This document shows positions 27,783 through 35,846 of a stretch of 64,000 nt of DNA, in pieces. Made by a program: the position numbers and the translations under genes. The DNA is from JAEKNW01 sp963678375 (lineage in GTDB: Bacteria > Cloacimonadota > Cloacimonadia > Cloacimonadales > JAFGVF01), in assembly GCA_963678375.2 (NCBI GenBank), contig OY782831.1, positions 1,860,001 to 1,924,000 of the forward strand, given 5' to 3'. The notes beneath the pieces were generated by a model. It searched no databases, was not told where the DNA came from, and saw only the letters and a program-made list of their open reading frames with translations. Numbering within the stretch: the first letter of the stretch is position 1; the number at the start of each line of letters is the position of its first letter.

Positions 27783-28265
27783 ATGCAAAACTTATCAGTA
27801 AATGAAGTTATTGAATTTGCTTTAAATATAGAAAGAAACGGAAAAGCATTTTATGAAAGTGCTCTTGAAAGAAGTAGTTTAGAAGATAATGCTAGGGCTT
27901 TAATAACTATGTTAAGAGATGAAGAAGTAGGTCATGAGAAATATTTCAAAACTCTACGTGATTCAGATGATTTAGCTGAATTAGTAGATCCCGATGGTTG
28001 GGAAATGACTTCTTCCTATTTAGACTCAATAATCCAAGCTCATATCTTTAACAAAGAGGGTTCATCAATTAAGTTAGCAACTGAGGCAAAAGATACTGCA
28101 GAGATAATTAAATTTGCCATGCAATTTGAAAAAGATACTCTTCTATATTTCCATACTTTATATGGTGAAACTAAAGACCCAAAAGCCCAGAAAGCCATTT
28201 TTAGAATTATCAAAGAAGAAATGAAACATCTTAAGAAACTTCAAGAAATTGAAAAGGACTTTTAA
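27783..28265 (+). CDS. Rubrerythrin-like ferritin-family protein
   Basis: 160 residues with two diiron-binding helical pairs of the rubrerythrin domain: ALNIERNGKAFYESAL with DEEVGHEKYF, and AMQFEKDTLLYFHTLYGE with IKEEMKHLKKL. There is no rubredoxin domain at the C-terminus, so electrons would have to come from the separate rubredoxins encoded upstream. Such proteins usually reduce peroxides. AGAGGAGATATTA precedes the ATG. The next gene starts six bases after its stop. Confidence 0.85.
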   Translation: MQNLSVNEVIEFALNIERNGKAFYESALERSSLEDNARALITMLRDEEVGHEKYFKTLRDSDDLAELVDPDGWEMTSSYLDSIIQAHIFNKEGSSIKLATEAKDTAEIIKFAMQFEKDTLLYFHTLYGETKDPKAQKAIFRIIKEEMKHLKKLQEIEKDF

Positions 28266-28271
28266 TAAAAT

Positions 28272-28751
28272 ATGGTTGATTTATTTCCTGAAAATGCTCT
28301 AGCACCTGATTTCTCGCTTCCAAATAGCCAGGGGGAGATTATTTCTAAGACTGATTTTCTAGGGAAATGGTTATTGCTTTATTTTTATCCAAAAGATAAT
28401 ACTCCAGGTTGTACTCTTGAAGCTAAGGATTTTTCTAACTTTATTCGAGACTTTCATGAGCTTGGAGTAAAAATTCTTGGTGTGAGTAAGGATTCAATAA
28501 AGTCTCACTGTAACTTTATTTCGAAACATGATCTGAAAATAGATTTGCTCAGTGACCCTGACTTAGAAACTATCAAAGCTTATAAAGCCTGGGGGATTAA
28601 AAAGAACTATGGAAAAGAATATGAAGGCCTTATTAGGTCAACCTTCCTAATTAATCCACAGGGTGAAATTGCAAAATATTGGTCTAATGTTAGAGCTAAG
28701 GGACATGCGGATCGTGTTTTAAGAGAAGTAAAAAAAATATTAGATAAGTAA
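28272..28751 (+). CDS. bcp: Bcp-type peroxiredoxin
   Basis: 159 residues. LYFYPKDNTPGCTLEAKDF contains the peroxidatic cysteine in the TPGCT motif of the BCP/PrxQ group, and KAWGIKKNYGKEYEGLIRSTFLI is the conserved second half. The cysteine found five residues after the active one in many Bcp proteins is absent here (alanine-lysine follow), so it may act as a one-cysteine enzyme. It removes organic or hydrogen peroxides and fits the oxygen-defence set. Confidence 0.93.
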   Translation: MVDLFPENALAPDFSLPNSQGEIISKTDFLGKWLLLYFYPKDNTPGCTLEAKDFSNFIRDFHELGVKILGVSKDSIKSHCNFISKHDLKIDLLSDPDLETIKAYKAWGIKKNYGKEYEGLIRSTFLINPQGEIAKYWSNVRAKGHADRVLREVKKILDK

Positions 28752-28771
28752 CAAAACAAAAGGAGAAAGAT

Positions 28772-29026
28772 ATGCAAAAAGATTATATGATTATCTTGGT
28801 TAATGCCAGAAAAGATGAAGCTGTTACTGTACAAAAGATTTTAACTGAATGGGGATGCTTTATTAAAACACGTTTAGGACTTCATGGTGGGGTATTAGAC
28901 GATTGCTCACAAAATGGAACTATATTTCTAGAATTAGCAGGGAACAAAGAAAAACATGAAGAAATGGCTAGAAAGCTAAATCTGCTTAAAGGTGTTTCTG
29001 CTAAAATTATTGATATGGAAGTTTAA
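28772..29026 (+). CDS. Small ACT-like protein resembling the TM1266 iron-only hydrogenase regulator group
   Basis: 84 residues, reading MIILVNARKDEAVTVQKILTEWGC and NGTIFLELAGNKEKHEEMARKL. The alternating beta and alpha pattern and the length fit the small ferredoxin-like or ACT-like proteins annotated as putative iron-only hydrogenase system regulators. I am not certain of the family. The hydrogenase genes of this window are 24 kb away, so the local context is oxidative stress. It is the last gene of the locus; AAAGGAGAAAGAT precedes the ATG and a terminator follows. Confidence 0.55.
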   Translation: MQKDYMIILVNARKDEAVTVQKILTEWGCFIKTRLGLHGGVLDDCSQNGTIFLELAGNKEKHEEMARKLNLLKGVSAKIIDMEV

Positions 29027-29051
29027 ATAATTTTATTATTTATTTAAATAG

Positions 29052-29095
29052 AACCCGAGAAAATGTAGTATTTCTCGGGTTTATTATTTCTTGTT
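29052..29095. terminator. Terminator at the end of the oxygen-defence locus
   Basis: ACCCGAGAAA pairs with TTTCTCGGGT (10-bp stem), followed by TTATTATTTCTTGTTTT. It lies between convergent genes. Confidence 0.85.
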
Positions 29096-29099
29096 TTGG

Positions 29100-31019
29100 T
29101 TATTTAGTAAGGATATCTAAAATATCTAATTCTTGTCTTAAGTCTTCATCCTCAATATCAGTGGCTTCTTTAGCAAAATGTTCTTGGAATGAAGAAAATT
29201 TCTCTTTATAAAGTGGAGATACACTGAGTTTTTTTGACATTCTTTCCCATTTAGAACGTGGCTTTCTTATATGTCTAGGTCTAGAATTATTATATTGCCA
29301 ATCATCTTGACCTTGATTATCGCCATCGCTTTCATCAAGCCCATCATTAATCCAATTATGCATTAAATTAACATAACGGGATAGTAAAATAGCCTTTCTT
29401 ATTCCATTATCACTGCCCCTTGTTGTTTTAGAGAAAACTATATCTTCCTGTACAAATTCTGGTATTCCATTTCTATCTTTATAAGAACAAGTAAGTTCAA
29501 TATCATTACTTAGTCCAATTTTATTAAGCTTGATTAGAATGATACCCCCTCTTGTTTGTCCATCTTCTGATTCAGAAGGAAAGAGAGTATTTACTCTCAT
29601 TATTTCACCTGTGGACTTGTCGGCTTCAGGTGAACCATAAACTTTTTCGATTTCATAACTATCACTCTTAAGGTGAAGAGTTAAATCAAATACTAAAGGA
29701 GTAACCATAAAATCAAACTGAGTATTCATACGTTTCTTAAATTCTTTTGCACTATGTACTGAGTAATAATTTGCTCCAGGTGTTTTAGTTATATAATTAA
29801 TCAGTTCATTATTCAAGTCCACTCCAACACCAATAAAACTGGTATAAATTTTGTTTTCTGCATTGGCTTTCATCATTCCCCAAAGTGTATTCTCATCAGT
29901 AATGCTTGTATTCGGCATGGCATCTGTTAAGAAGATAATTCTGTTATCATATACCTTTGAATCATAGTCAGGTAATTTGTCATAAAGTTCTGTAGCAGTA
30001 TTGATTCCTGCATACATATTAGTCCCACCCTGAGGGTGTATTTCATCGATATGATTCCTGATAGCATCCATATCCGTTTTACCAACAAGGTTAAAAGGCT
30101 TAGCTATATAAGAAGAATGATTGTAGAGTACTACAGCGAATCTATCATCTTTTTCAAGATGCTTAGTTAACTCAATTATACATTCTTTAGCAATTTCCAT
30201 TTTCGATCTGCTATCATATTCTCCCTCTCTCTCTTTCCTAATACCTCCATCATAATAATATTTATCGAAAGAAGACGACATTGAACCAGATATATCTAAT
30301 ACGATAGTTAGATTAAGCTTTTTTCTCTCAAAAGAACTTTTGGTAATGTTAGAGTTAAGGCCTACAGAAAGATATAGTTCTTCTTCACCAGTAAGTGGAT
30401 GGTTATTCTTGTAGGTAGTGTAGGCAGGCTCAAAAAGATGAGTAGCTTTTTTTGTGATGTTATTATCAAAAAAGTAATCATAGAAAATACCTTCTTGGGT
30501 TATATCTTCTTCAACAGGCATATAATTATTTTTTATGTTTTCACGGAAATTATTAATATCCTTAGCTCCTCCTACTGAGAACCCCAGAGCATCATCATTG
30601 CTTAGTCTTGAACTTAAGTTAACCTGCTCACCAGATAAGGAAGCAGAGCTTGCGTCAAATGATTTAGTAGTTGCAAGACCTCTAACTATACGTTTCCCAG
30701 TAGTATTAGCTCCTGCAACACCTGAACCGAAACTTAATTCTTCAGTTTCATGGTCTGTGCCATAAATCCAATCATCTTTTGTTACAAGCTTAGTTGTATC
30801 TTGATAGACTTCTAATGAGTCAGCAGATTCTTTAGAATCTTCAGATTCATTCCAAATAGGATCATTCTCAACTGAATCACTTTTAGTTAAGTTGCTTTCA
30901 GTAAGACTTGCATTCAAAGAATCAGCTTGAGTAAGTTCTTCGTTTTTCTTTCCTTTAGTACAAGCAACAAAAAATAATGTAATAAGCAGTATTATTACTA
31001 TTAATCGTAACTTTCTCAT
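29100..31019 (-). CDS. VWA-domain lipoprotein (YfbK-like)
   Basis: 639 residues. The N-terminus (MRKLRLIVIILLITLFFVACTKG) is a lipoprotein signal with lipidation at the cysteine. A low-complexity acidic region follows, then the VWA N-terminal extension and a von Willebrand A domain whose metal site begins DISGSMSSS, with the threonine and aspartate sites in QGGTNMYAGI and FLTDAMPNTS. The C-terminal half (SRYVNLMHNW) matches the region following VWA in YfbK-type proteins. It is probably anchored in an envelope membrane and binds protein partners through the metal site. It is a single-gene unit; the role is unknown. Confidence 0.88.
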   Translation of the reverse strand: MRKLRLIVIILLITLFFVACTKGKKNEELTQADSLNASLTESNLTKSDSVENDPIWNESEDSKESADSLEVYQDTTKLVTKDDWIYGTDHETEELSFGSGVAGANTTGKRIVRGLATTKSFDASSASLSGEQVNLSSRLSNDDALGFSVGGAKDINNFRENIKNNYMPVEEDITQEGIFYDYFFDNNITKKATHLFEPAYTTYKNNHPLTGEEELYLSVGLNSNITKSSFERKKLNLTIVLDISGSMSSSFDKYYYDGGIRKEREGEYDSRSKMEIAKECIIELTKHLEKDDRFAVVLYNHSSYIAKPFNLVGKTDMDAIRNHIDEIHPQGGTNMYAGINTATELYDKLPDYDSKVYDNRIIFLTDAMPNTSITDENTLWGMMKANAENKIYTSFIGVGVDLNNELINYITKTPGANYYSVHSAKEFKKRMNTQFDFMVTPLVFDLTLHLKSDSYEIEKVYGSPEADKSTGEIMRVNTLFPSESEDGQTRGGIILIKLNKIGLSNDIELTCSYKDRNGIPEFVQEDIVFSKTTRGSDNGIRKAILLSRYVNLMHNWINDGLDESDGDNQGQDDWQYNNSRPRHIRKPRSKWERMSKKLSVSPLYKEKFSSFQEHFAKEATDIEDEDLRQELDILDILTK

Positions 31020-31091
31020 TTTTTCCCTCCTTCTAAAGTAATTATGTTCTAATTATAGAGTTAAGTAGTAAGTCGTCAAGTAAAAATAAAA

Positions 31092-31121
31092 AAACTCTGA
31101 TTAGTTAACTAATCAGAGTTT
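31092..31121. terminator. 30-base perfect palindrome, terminator of the osmC-like gene
   Basis: AAACTCTGATTAGTT is followed by its exact reverse complement. On the minus strand it comes 22 bases after the OsmC stop and is followed by TTTTTTATTTTTA, so it acts as an intrinsic terminator for that gene. Confidence 0.8.
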
Positions 31122-31143
31122 GCTATTTGATTATAATGATATT

Positions 31144-31575
31144 CTAGATTTTACAAGCTACTTTTACACCTTTAAGAGTGTCAGATACAGGACATCTTTC
31201 CTCAATAAGCTCTCTTAACTTTTGAATATTTTCTTCAGGAGAAGGAGAATCAATATTAATTTTATATCTAATTTCTTGATAACCAGTTCTTACATCTGGA
31301 TTAATACCAAGGAACCCTTCAGGGTCTAAATCACCTTCTATATCTACATTACAAGCCCTTAAATCAACTCCACACTTTTTAGCAAAAGCTGCTGCACAGA
31401 TAGTCATACAACCACCTAAGGCATTTAAAAGCATTTCAACTGGGTTCATAGCCTGATCTTTACCACCTAGATCTTTAGGTTCATCTAGCCCCACTTTAAA
31501 GTCTCTAGATGTTCCTTCACTATAAACACCATTCCCTGACCATTTTACATTAGCTTTAAATATAGTCTTAGCCAT
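31144..31575 (-). CDS. OsmC family peroxidase-like protein
   Basis: 143 residues of the OsmC/Ohr superfamily, whose members reduce organic hydroperoxides with two cysteines. Both are present: one in LNALGGCMTICAAAFAKKCG and the other in EERCPVSDTLKGV. The sequence is closest in style to the general OsmC group common in anaerobes (MNPVEMLLNALGGCM), not to Ohr. A third cysteine (KKCGV) is non-conserved. GGAGG precedes the ATG. It stands alone, without a peroxide regulator beside it. Confidence 0.88.
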   Translation of the reverse strand: MAKTIFKANVKWSGNGVYSEGTSRDFKVGLDEPKDLGGKDQAMNPVEMLLNALGGCMTICAAAFAKKCGVDLRACNVDIEGDLDPEGFLGINPDVRTGYQEIRYKINIDSPSPEENIQKLRELIEERCPVSDTLKGVKVACKI

Positions 31576-31776
31576 ATTTCCTCCATTTTTTTTTCTCTAT
31601 ATAATAACGAAAGCAATAGGAGAAGCAAATAAAATCTCCTATTTAAGTTAGTTTTTAAAGAAAAGTAAAAAAATATTTTTTGTGAATATTTTCTGTAAAG
31701 TTAGAATAAACAGGTTATTATGATTATTTGAATAAGTTATTTTCAGATAAAAATCAATAAAAGAGATAAAAAAGTA

Positions 31777-31802
31777 TTGACAGAAAAGCACACTATTATA
31801 AA
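31777..31802 (+). promoter_or_regulatory. Candidate promoter of the tRNA-Lys/tRNA-Glu unit
   Basis: TTGACA at 31777-31782 and TATAAA at 31797-31802, about 30 bases before the first tRNA. The 14-base spacing is shorter than usual, so the exact -10 is uncertain. Confidence 0.45.
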
Positions 31803-31831
31803 TTGATTAAACTTAACTTATACGAAGTATT

Positions 31832-31906
31832 GGTCCAGTAACTCAGTGGTAGAGTATCTGCCTTTTAAGCAGAGAGTCGATGGTTCGAGCCCATCCTGGA
31901 TCACCA
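31832..31906 (+). tRNA. tRNA-Lys (anticodon TTT)
   Basis: A 75-nt cloverleaf read by hand. The acceptor stem GGTCCAG pairs with CTGGATC (one G-T pair), the D-loop contains AGTGGTAGAGT, the anticodon loop CTTTTAA gives TTT, and the T-arm is TGGTTCGAGCCCA. CCA is encoded. Confidence 0.93.
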
Positions 31907-31909
31907 TTT

Positions 31910-31984
31910 GACCCCTTCGTCTAGTGGTTAGGACTCAAGATTTTCATTCTTGCAACAGGGGTTCGATTCCCCTAGGGGTCGCCA
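31910..31984 (+). tRNA. tRNA-Glu (anticodon TTC)
   Basis: 75 nt, three bases after tRNA-Lys. The acceptor GACCCCT pairs perfectly with AGGGGTC. The anticodon stem CAAGA/TCTTG encloses TTTTCAT, giving TTC. The T-arm is GGGGTTCGATTCCCC, and CCA is encoded. A terminator follows directly. Confidence 0.93.
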
Positions 31985-32020
31985 AGAGAGCTTATCAGCG
32001 TGGTAAGCTCTCTTTTTTTA
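31985..32020 (+). terminator. Terminator of the tRNA unit
   Basis: AGAGAGCTTA pairs with TAAGCTCTCT (10-bp stem, nine-base loop), followed by TTTTTTT. Confidence 0.9.
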
Positions 32021-32057
32021 TTGGATGAATATATGAAATCGATTAATCCCAAATAAT

Positions 32058-32204
32058 GCAGTAGATCTTTGAGAATAGCACTATGATCTTTTGCAAAAGT
32101 AACTTCCATAATTCTTCCGAATATATATGTTATATGCGTCCGAATTCTGTAAGCTATTTTGCTAAAAGAATATGCACTCTTCACTAGAGCTCTACTGCAC
32201 CATT
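32058..32204. repeat. Foldback repeat, copy 1 (full length, MITE-like)
   Basis: About 147 bases beginning GCAGTAGATCTTTGAG and ending CTCTACTGCACCATT. The ends are inverted repeats (GCAGTAGA/TCTACTGC). The whole element can be folded on itself: the reverse complement of the right half (GCAGTAGAGCTCT..., then TTTAGCAAAATAGCTTAC) follows the left half (GCAGTAGATCTTT..., then TTTTGCAAAAGTAACTTCC). It matches copy 2 at 43248-43396 over its whole length, roughly 80 percent by eye, including the identical block GTAAGCTATTTTGCTAAAA. It has no coding capacity; any open frame across it is fortuitous. Confidence 0.8.
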
Positions 32205-32279
32205 CGGGTTAATATAAAAAAAAAGCTTGTCTAAAATCAAGCAAATCGCAATAATGGTATAAGAAAATAAGGGGTAATT

Positions 32280-32909
32280 ATGTATAAGATTAAAATTTTA
32301 TTAGTTATACTTGTAGCCTTAATTGGATTAATTGCTTGTGAAGATGGGGCATCTATTAAGGTTCATAATCAAACAAGTCATAACGTATATGGTGAAGTTG
32401 ATGGTATTGAATTTACAGTAGCAGGTGCGACTACAAAGAAAATAAATGTTGATACCAATAGAAAAGTATTTCTCTTCGAAGATGGAAAAACCAGCAAAAC
32501 TTTAAGTTTAGTAGGGGAGACTTATAGAATATGGGATGAATTTTACGGGGTTCCTCAAAGTGAAACTGATATAAAGCTCTATCCTGGAAAAAGTTATGAT
32601 GTGTTTTGTAGCCCTAATTCTGCATCAGTTAAAGTAATAAATAATTCAGAATACAGTATTTATAAACTCAACTATCGCAAAAATGAATTATTCTCACCTG
32701 GTCAATGGTTTAATATTACTTACGACCCACCCCTCGAAAAAGGAGATTTTGCCTACTACCATTTAGCTCCTCAAACAGAAGAGAACCGTTTCTTTTATAA
32801 TTTCTCTGTTGAGAACCAGGATGAAGTCATTTATTCTATAGGTAATGAATTTGATGGTGTAGAACTTTTTATGGATGAACAACATCTGATAATAATAGAA
32901 GAAGAGTAA
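32280..32909 (+). CDS. Small lipoprotein of unknown function
   Basis: 209 residues. The N-terminus MYKIKILLVILVALIGLIAC is a lipoprotein signal with lipobox LIAC. The mature part looks like two similar beta-rich modules, each beginning with a conserved phrase (SIKVHNQTSHNVYGEVDG and SVKVINNSEYSIYKLNY), so it may be an internal duplication of about 95 residues. I recognise no family. It stands alone between the foldback repeat copy and a convergent gene. GGGGTAATT precedes the ATG. Confidence 0.7.
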   Translation: MYKIKILLVILVALIGLIACEDGASIKVHNQTSHNVYGEVDGIEFTVAGATTKKINVDTNRKVFLFEDGKTSKTLSLVGETYRIWDEFYGVPQSETDIKLYPGKSYDVFCSPNSASVKVINNSEYSIYKLNYRKNELFSPGQWFNITYDPPLEKGDFAYYHLAPQTEENRFFYNFSVENQDEVIYSIGNEFDGVELFMDEQHLIIIEEE

Positions 32910-32963
32910 TCAACAATATTTGATTAGAAGGATTAAATCACCGATTTAACACTGAAGAAAACC

Positions 32964-33308
32964 TCAAGTAAAGCCATTCTGGGATCTGATATAGATTACT
33001 AGAGCAAGGGCTATCAGAAGAAGGATCAAGATTATCCATGATATAATATCATTTTTGGATTTATTAAGCTCTTTCAGCACCTCTTTATTAGTTTTGATGA
33101 AACCCTTAGGCACATCTTTAAAGTCTTCTTCATGTACTAACTTATTTCTAATACTAGCTACAAAGCGTATTTTATTGACTAATACAGGAGGGAGTTTATC
33201 TTCAACAGAAGATAACTTGCTATGAAGGCCTTTACCCTGAGCTCCATAGTTTTTAACAAGAGCTTTTTCTATTTTTTTATTATATTCAATTACTTTCCAT
33301 TTATTCAT
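32964..33308 (-). CDS. HEPN-like protein with C-terminal membrane anchor
   Basis: 114 residues. The helical N-terminal part ends in RFVASIRNKLVHEEDF, and R54-x4-H59 matches the R-x4-6-H signature of HEPN domains, many of which are RNases or toxins; the same short motif occurs in DUF4145-type proteins. Residues about 88-108 (IISWIILILLLIALALVIYI) form one membrane segment. The body would face the cytoplasm. No antitoxin-like partner gene is next to it. The foldback repeat copy 3 lies just before its start codon. The function is unknown. Confidence 0.6.
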   Translation of the reverse strand: MNKWKVIEYNKKIEKALVKNYGAQGKGLHSKLSSVEDKLPPVLVNKIRFVASIRNKLVHEEDFKDVPKGFIKTNKEVLKELNKSKNDIISWIILILLLIALALVIYIRSQNGFT

Positions 33309-33321
33309 TTTAATAATCCTT

Positions 33322-33362
33322 AATGGTACAGGAGAGCTTTGAACTCAAAGATCTACTGCATT
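33322..33362 (-). repeat. Foldback repeat, copy 3 (internally deleted, 41 bases)
   Basis: Read on the minus strand it begins AATGCAGTAGATCTTTGAG, identical to the left end of copy 1 over 19 bases, and ends AAGCTCTCCTGTACCATT, close to the right end of copy 1. Only the two ends remain, joined by a short centre, and CTTTGA-gt-TCAAAG makes a tight hairpin. It occupies most of the gap between the MATE and HEPN-like genes. Confidence 0.75.
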
Positions 33363-33380
33363 ATTTATTATAATATAAGC

Positions 33381-34751
33381 TTAGTCACGTATAATGTCAA
33401 GACTTTTCCATTTGCCTTGTTTGAATCTGTGCAAGAGTACTAAAGAAAAACTCAAGAAAGTAAATACTAGAACCCCCCAGCCAGTTACTGCTGAAGCATT
33501 AAAAATCTTGAGACTGATAAAGAGATTCGCTACTGCTAACCAGTGCATAATAATAAAAGCAAACATAGTCCAGTGTGTATCACCAGCTCCTCGTAAAACT
33601 CCTACAAAGGCAACTGTTACAGCATCTGCTAAAACATAAATAGTAGCGAGTCTGAGCATTGATTTTGCCATCGGGAAAGCTTGCTGGAAAACATCTGATG
33701 CTTGATCAGGTTTAAAGAAATTAACAAGCATATCTGTTGTAAAGACATAGAGTAAGAAAATAACAGCAGAATACCCTAAGCCTGTTATTACTCCAGAATA
33801 AGCTACTTTTGTAGCTGATTTGATATCTCTAGCTCCCATATACTTGCCTACGAGGCTGGTTACGGCTATCTGAATTCCTATTAAAGGCATAAAGGAAACA
33901 TAATCCCAATTGAACATTATTGTTGAAGCAGTGGCAGCAATTTCTCCTTCAGAGTGGAGTAGGAGAATCATGGTAGTAAAAGCAGATAGACTCATAAAAC
34001 TCTCGAAACCTTGTGGAAGACCATACCAAAGTAACTTCTTCATAATTTCAGGATTAAACTTAAATGATTTGAGAACCTGAAAATCTATTCTATTCTGTTT
34101 TGAGAAATAGAGAACAAAGAGAACTAAAACCCCTACAAAAGCTCCAATGTTAGTGCCAATTGCAGCTCCTCTGATCCCTAAAGCTGGGAAACCAAATTTA
34201 CCAAAGATTAAAGTGTAGTTGCAGATAACATTGGTTACCAATGATACTAGGGCTGCTATCATTATGTACTTAGTTTTTCCTAAACCTGAGAAAAAACTAG
34301 ATAAAGCTGTTCTTAGCAACAAGAAAATTGATCCCCAGAGCAAGATAGAGAAATAGTCTATCTGAAGTGGTAATTGTCCAGCAGGGATATTCATATGCTG
34401 AAAGACTAACTTGGCTAAAGGGGTTGTTATCAGCAGTATAGGATAGGAGATTAGAGCAATTAGAATTGCTTGGAAAGTAGTTACTGCCGATCTTGTTTTA
34501 AAACCAGCTCCTAAATATTGAGCTACTAAAGCTGTTGAATAACTAATTAATCCAGTGAAAAATATCGTGAAAGTTGCTAGATATACTCCTCCACCTAACG
34601 ACGCGTTCATGTGATCTGGACTTAACTTAGATAGGAAAATCCTATCAGTGAAGGTCATTAATGCATCACATCCCATAGAAGCAAACATGGGAAGAGCTAC
34701 TAGTAGCATTTCTATAATTCCACCCTTAGGGTGATTATTTTCATTCATCAT
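33381..34751 (-). CDS. MATE family multidrug/sodium antiporter
   Basis: 456 residues with about twelve hydrophobic segments in two homologous halves. Family signatures include MLLVALPMFASMGCDALMTFTDRIFLSKL at the start of the first half and LLWYGLPQGFESFMSLSAF at the start of the second, with VGKYMGARDI and RGAGDTHWTM loops. MATE proteins export drugs or metabolites using sodium or proton gradients. The substrate is unknown. GAGGTGAAAAATG gives a good start. It is probably monocistronic. Confidence 0.93.
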   Translation of the reverse strand: MMNENNHPKGGIIEMLLVALPMFASMGCDALMTFTDRIFLSKLSPDHMNASLGGGVYLATFTIFFTGLISYSTALVAQYLGAGFKTRSAVTTFQAILIALISYPILLITTPLAKLVFQHMNIPAGQLPLQIDYFSILLWGSIFLLLRTALSSFFSGLGKTKYIMIAALVSLVTNVICNYTLIFGKFGFPALGIRGAAIGTNIGAFVGVLVLFVLYFSKQNRIDFQVLKSFKFNPEIMKKLLWYGLPQGFESFMSLSAFTTMILLLHSEGEIAATASTIMFNWDYVSFMPLIGIQIAVTSLVGKYMGARDIKSATKVAYSGVITGLGYSAVIFLLYVFTTDMLVNFFKPDQASDVFQQAFPMAKSMLRLATIYVLADAVTVAFVGVLRGAGDTHWTMFAFIIMHWLAVANLFISLKIFNASAVTGWGVLVFTFLSFSLVLLHRFKQGKWKSLDIIRD

Positions 34752-35087
34752 TTTTCACCTCAATACTATTCAGTAAAGACAGAAAACAAAAGACCTAATT
34801 TTAGGCAAGATAATTGTTGAAGTTCTCTCACATGTAGTTTCAGGAATAGCTTGAAGCTAAATAATCTAGGTAATCTTAATAAAAGTATAAGTCTATAAGA
34901 GCTATTATCACTATTACTCCTTCATTGCTACTCACAGCATAGATACCCAGAAGTTTTTGGGGTTAGTAATAATTAAGAGGGTATGCTTGGTCATTTTGAT
35001 AATATATTAATATTTAAAATCGATAAAAATATTGACAGATAAAGCAAATTTGACTATATAAAAAGTATAAAAAAAGAGGTGTGAAAA
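34752..35087. other. Intergenic region between divergent genes, with promoter
   Basis: 336 bases without a gene. The right end holds a consensus promoter: TTGACA (35032-35037), a 17-base spacer and TATATA (35055-35060), 28 bases before the next ATG. The rest shows no structure that I can name. Confidence 0.6.
35032..35060 (+). promoter_or_regulatory. Consensus sigma-70 promoter
   Basis: TTGACA-N17-TATATA, followed by GAGGTGTGAAAAATG for the next gene. The best promoter match in the window. Confidence 0.75.
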
Positions 35088-35660
35088 ATGAAAAAGTTTT
35101 TGATTACATTCTATATAATCCTAATATGTGCTTTATTACCTGCAAAAACAGGTCTTACAACAGAATCTTATATCTATCAGAACCACAATAATAGATACAA
35201 GAAGTATGGCTTTATGCTTGCCTATGCACCTGTAAATGAGGGTTATTCAGCTAAAATATACGGCATTCCTGAAAATAACATGCTCTCGACTAATTTTTCT
35301 TATTTTTCCCTGTATCATGCCAGGAAAGGCTCTTTTAAAGGTGGTGAATTTGATGATTCTCCACTTGATTTCTGGGTCAAAGAAGACAAAGACATCTATA
35401 GAAAATATATTGTTAATCTAGGTGTTACTCAAGGCTTAACTGCTGAAGGAGGCATATTCTTAGCTTATTATGCTGGACTTGGTCTTTCAGAGGAATTTCA
35501 CCAATATAAATCTTCCTATGGAAATTATTGGTTTAAAAATGAAAATAAAATGATAGGGGATATTGGTATAGAGTTAAATGGCAGATTGAGTTTAATCAAC
35601 TTTGGTATAGGATTTTCATATCAATCCCTATATTATCTGTCAGCAGGATTGGAGTTTTAG
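35088..35660 (+). CDS. Small secreted or outer-membrane protein, unknown
   Basis: 190 residues. A signal peptide (MKKFLITFYIILICALLPAKTG) is followed by alternating aromatic and polar residues (YGFMLAYAP, NMLSTNFSYFSLYHA, GGIFLAYYAGLGLSEEF, FGIGFSYQSLYYLSAGLEF). The final phenylalanine and the strand pattern suggest a small beta-barrel of the outer membrane. No family is recognised. It is transcribed from its own strong promoter and converges with the RiPP operon. Confidence 0.65.
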   Translation: MKKFLITFYIILICALLPAKTGLTTESYIYQNHNNRYKKYGFMLAYAPVNEGYSAKIYGIPENNMLSTNFSYFSLYHARKGSFKGGEFDDSPLDFWVKEDKDIYRKYIVNLGVTQGLTAEGGIFLAYYAGLGLSEEFHQYKSSYGNYWFKNENKMIGDIGIELNGRLSLINFGIGFSYQSLYYLSAGLEF

Positions 35661-35676
35661 GGGAAAATATAAAAAA

Positions 35677-35710
35677 CAGTAGAACTTGTCGATGACTATA
35701 TGTTCTACTG
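35677..35710. terminator. Hairpin after the small barrel gene
   Basis: CAGTAGAAC (35677-35685) pairs with GTTCTACTG (35702-35710) around a 16-base loop. No strong T run follows, so the terminator role is tentative. Confidence 0.4.
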
Positions 35711-35846
35711 TGATAGATGGTTCATTTTTAATCCTGTAATATTGTTGATAATTACTAAATCAAGGTCTTCAACAATATAATGCGATATTCCTCCTGCGAA
35801 CTATATTTATCTGCTCTCTTCACAAAAGTTCATCTACATCATCACC

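Noticed and set aside
31972..32184. 70-codon minus-strand ORF next to the tRNAs
   Set aside because: It overlaps tRNA-Glu, its terminator and the foldback repeat copy 1; the frame is a by-product of the repeat and has no ribosome binding site.
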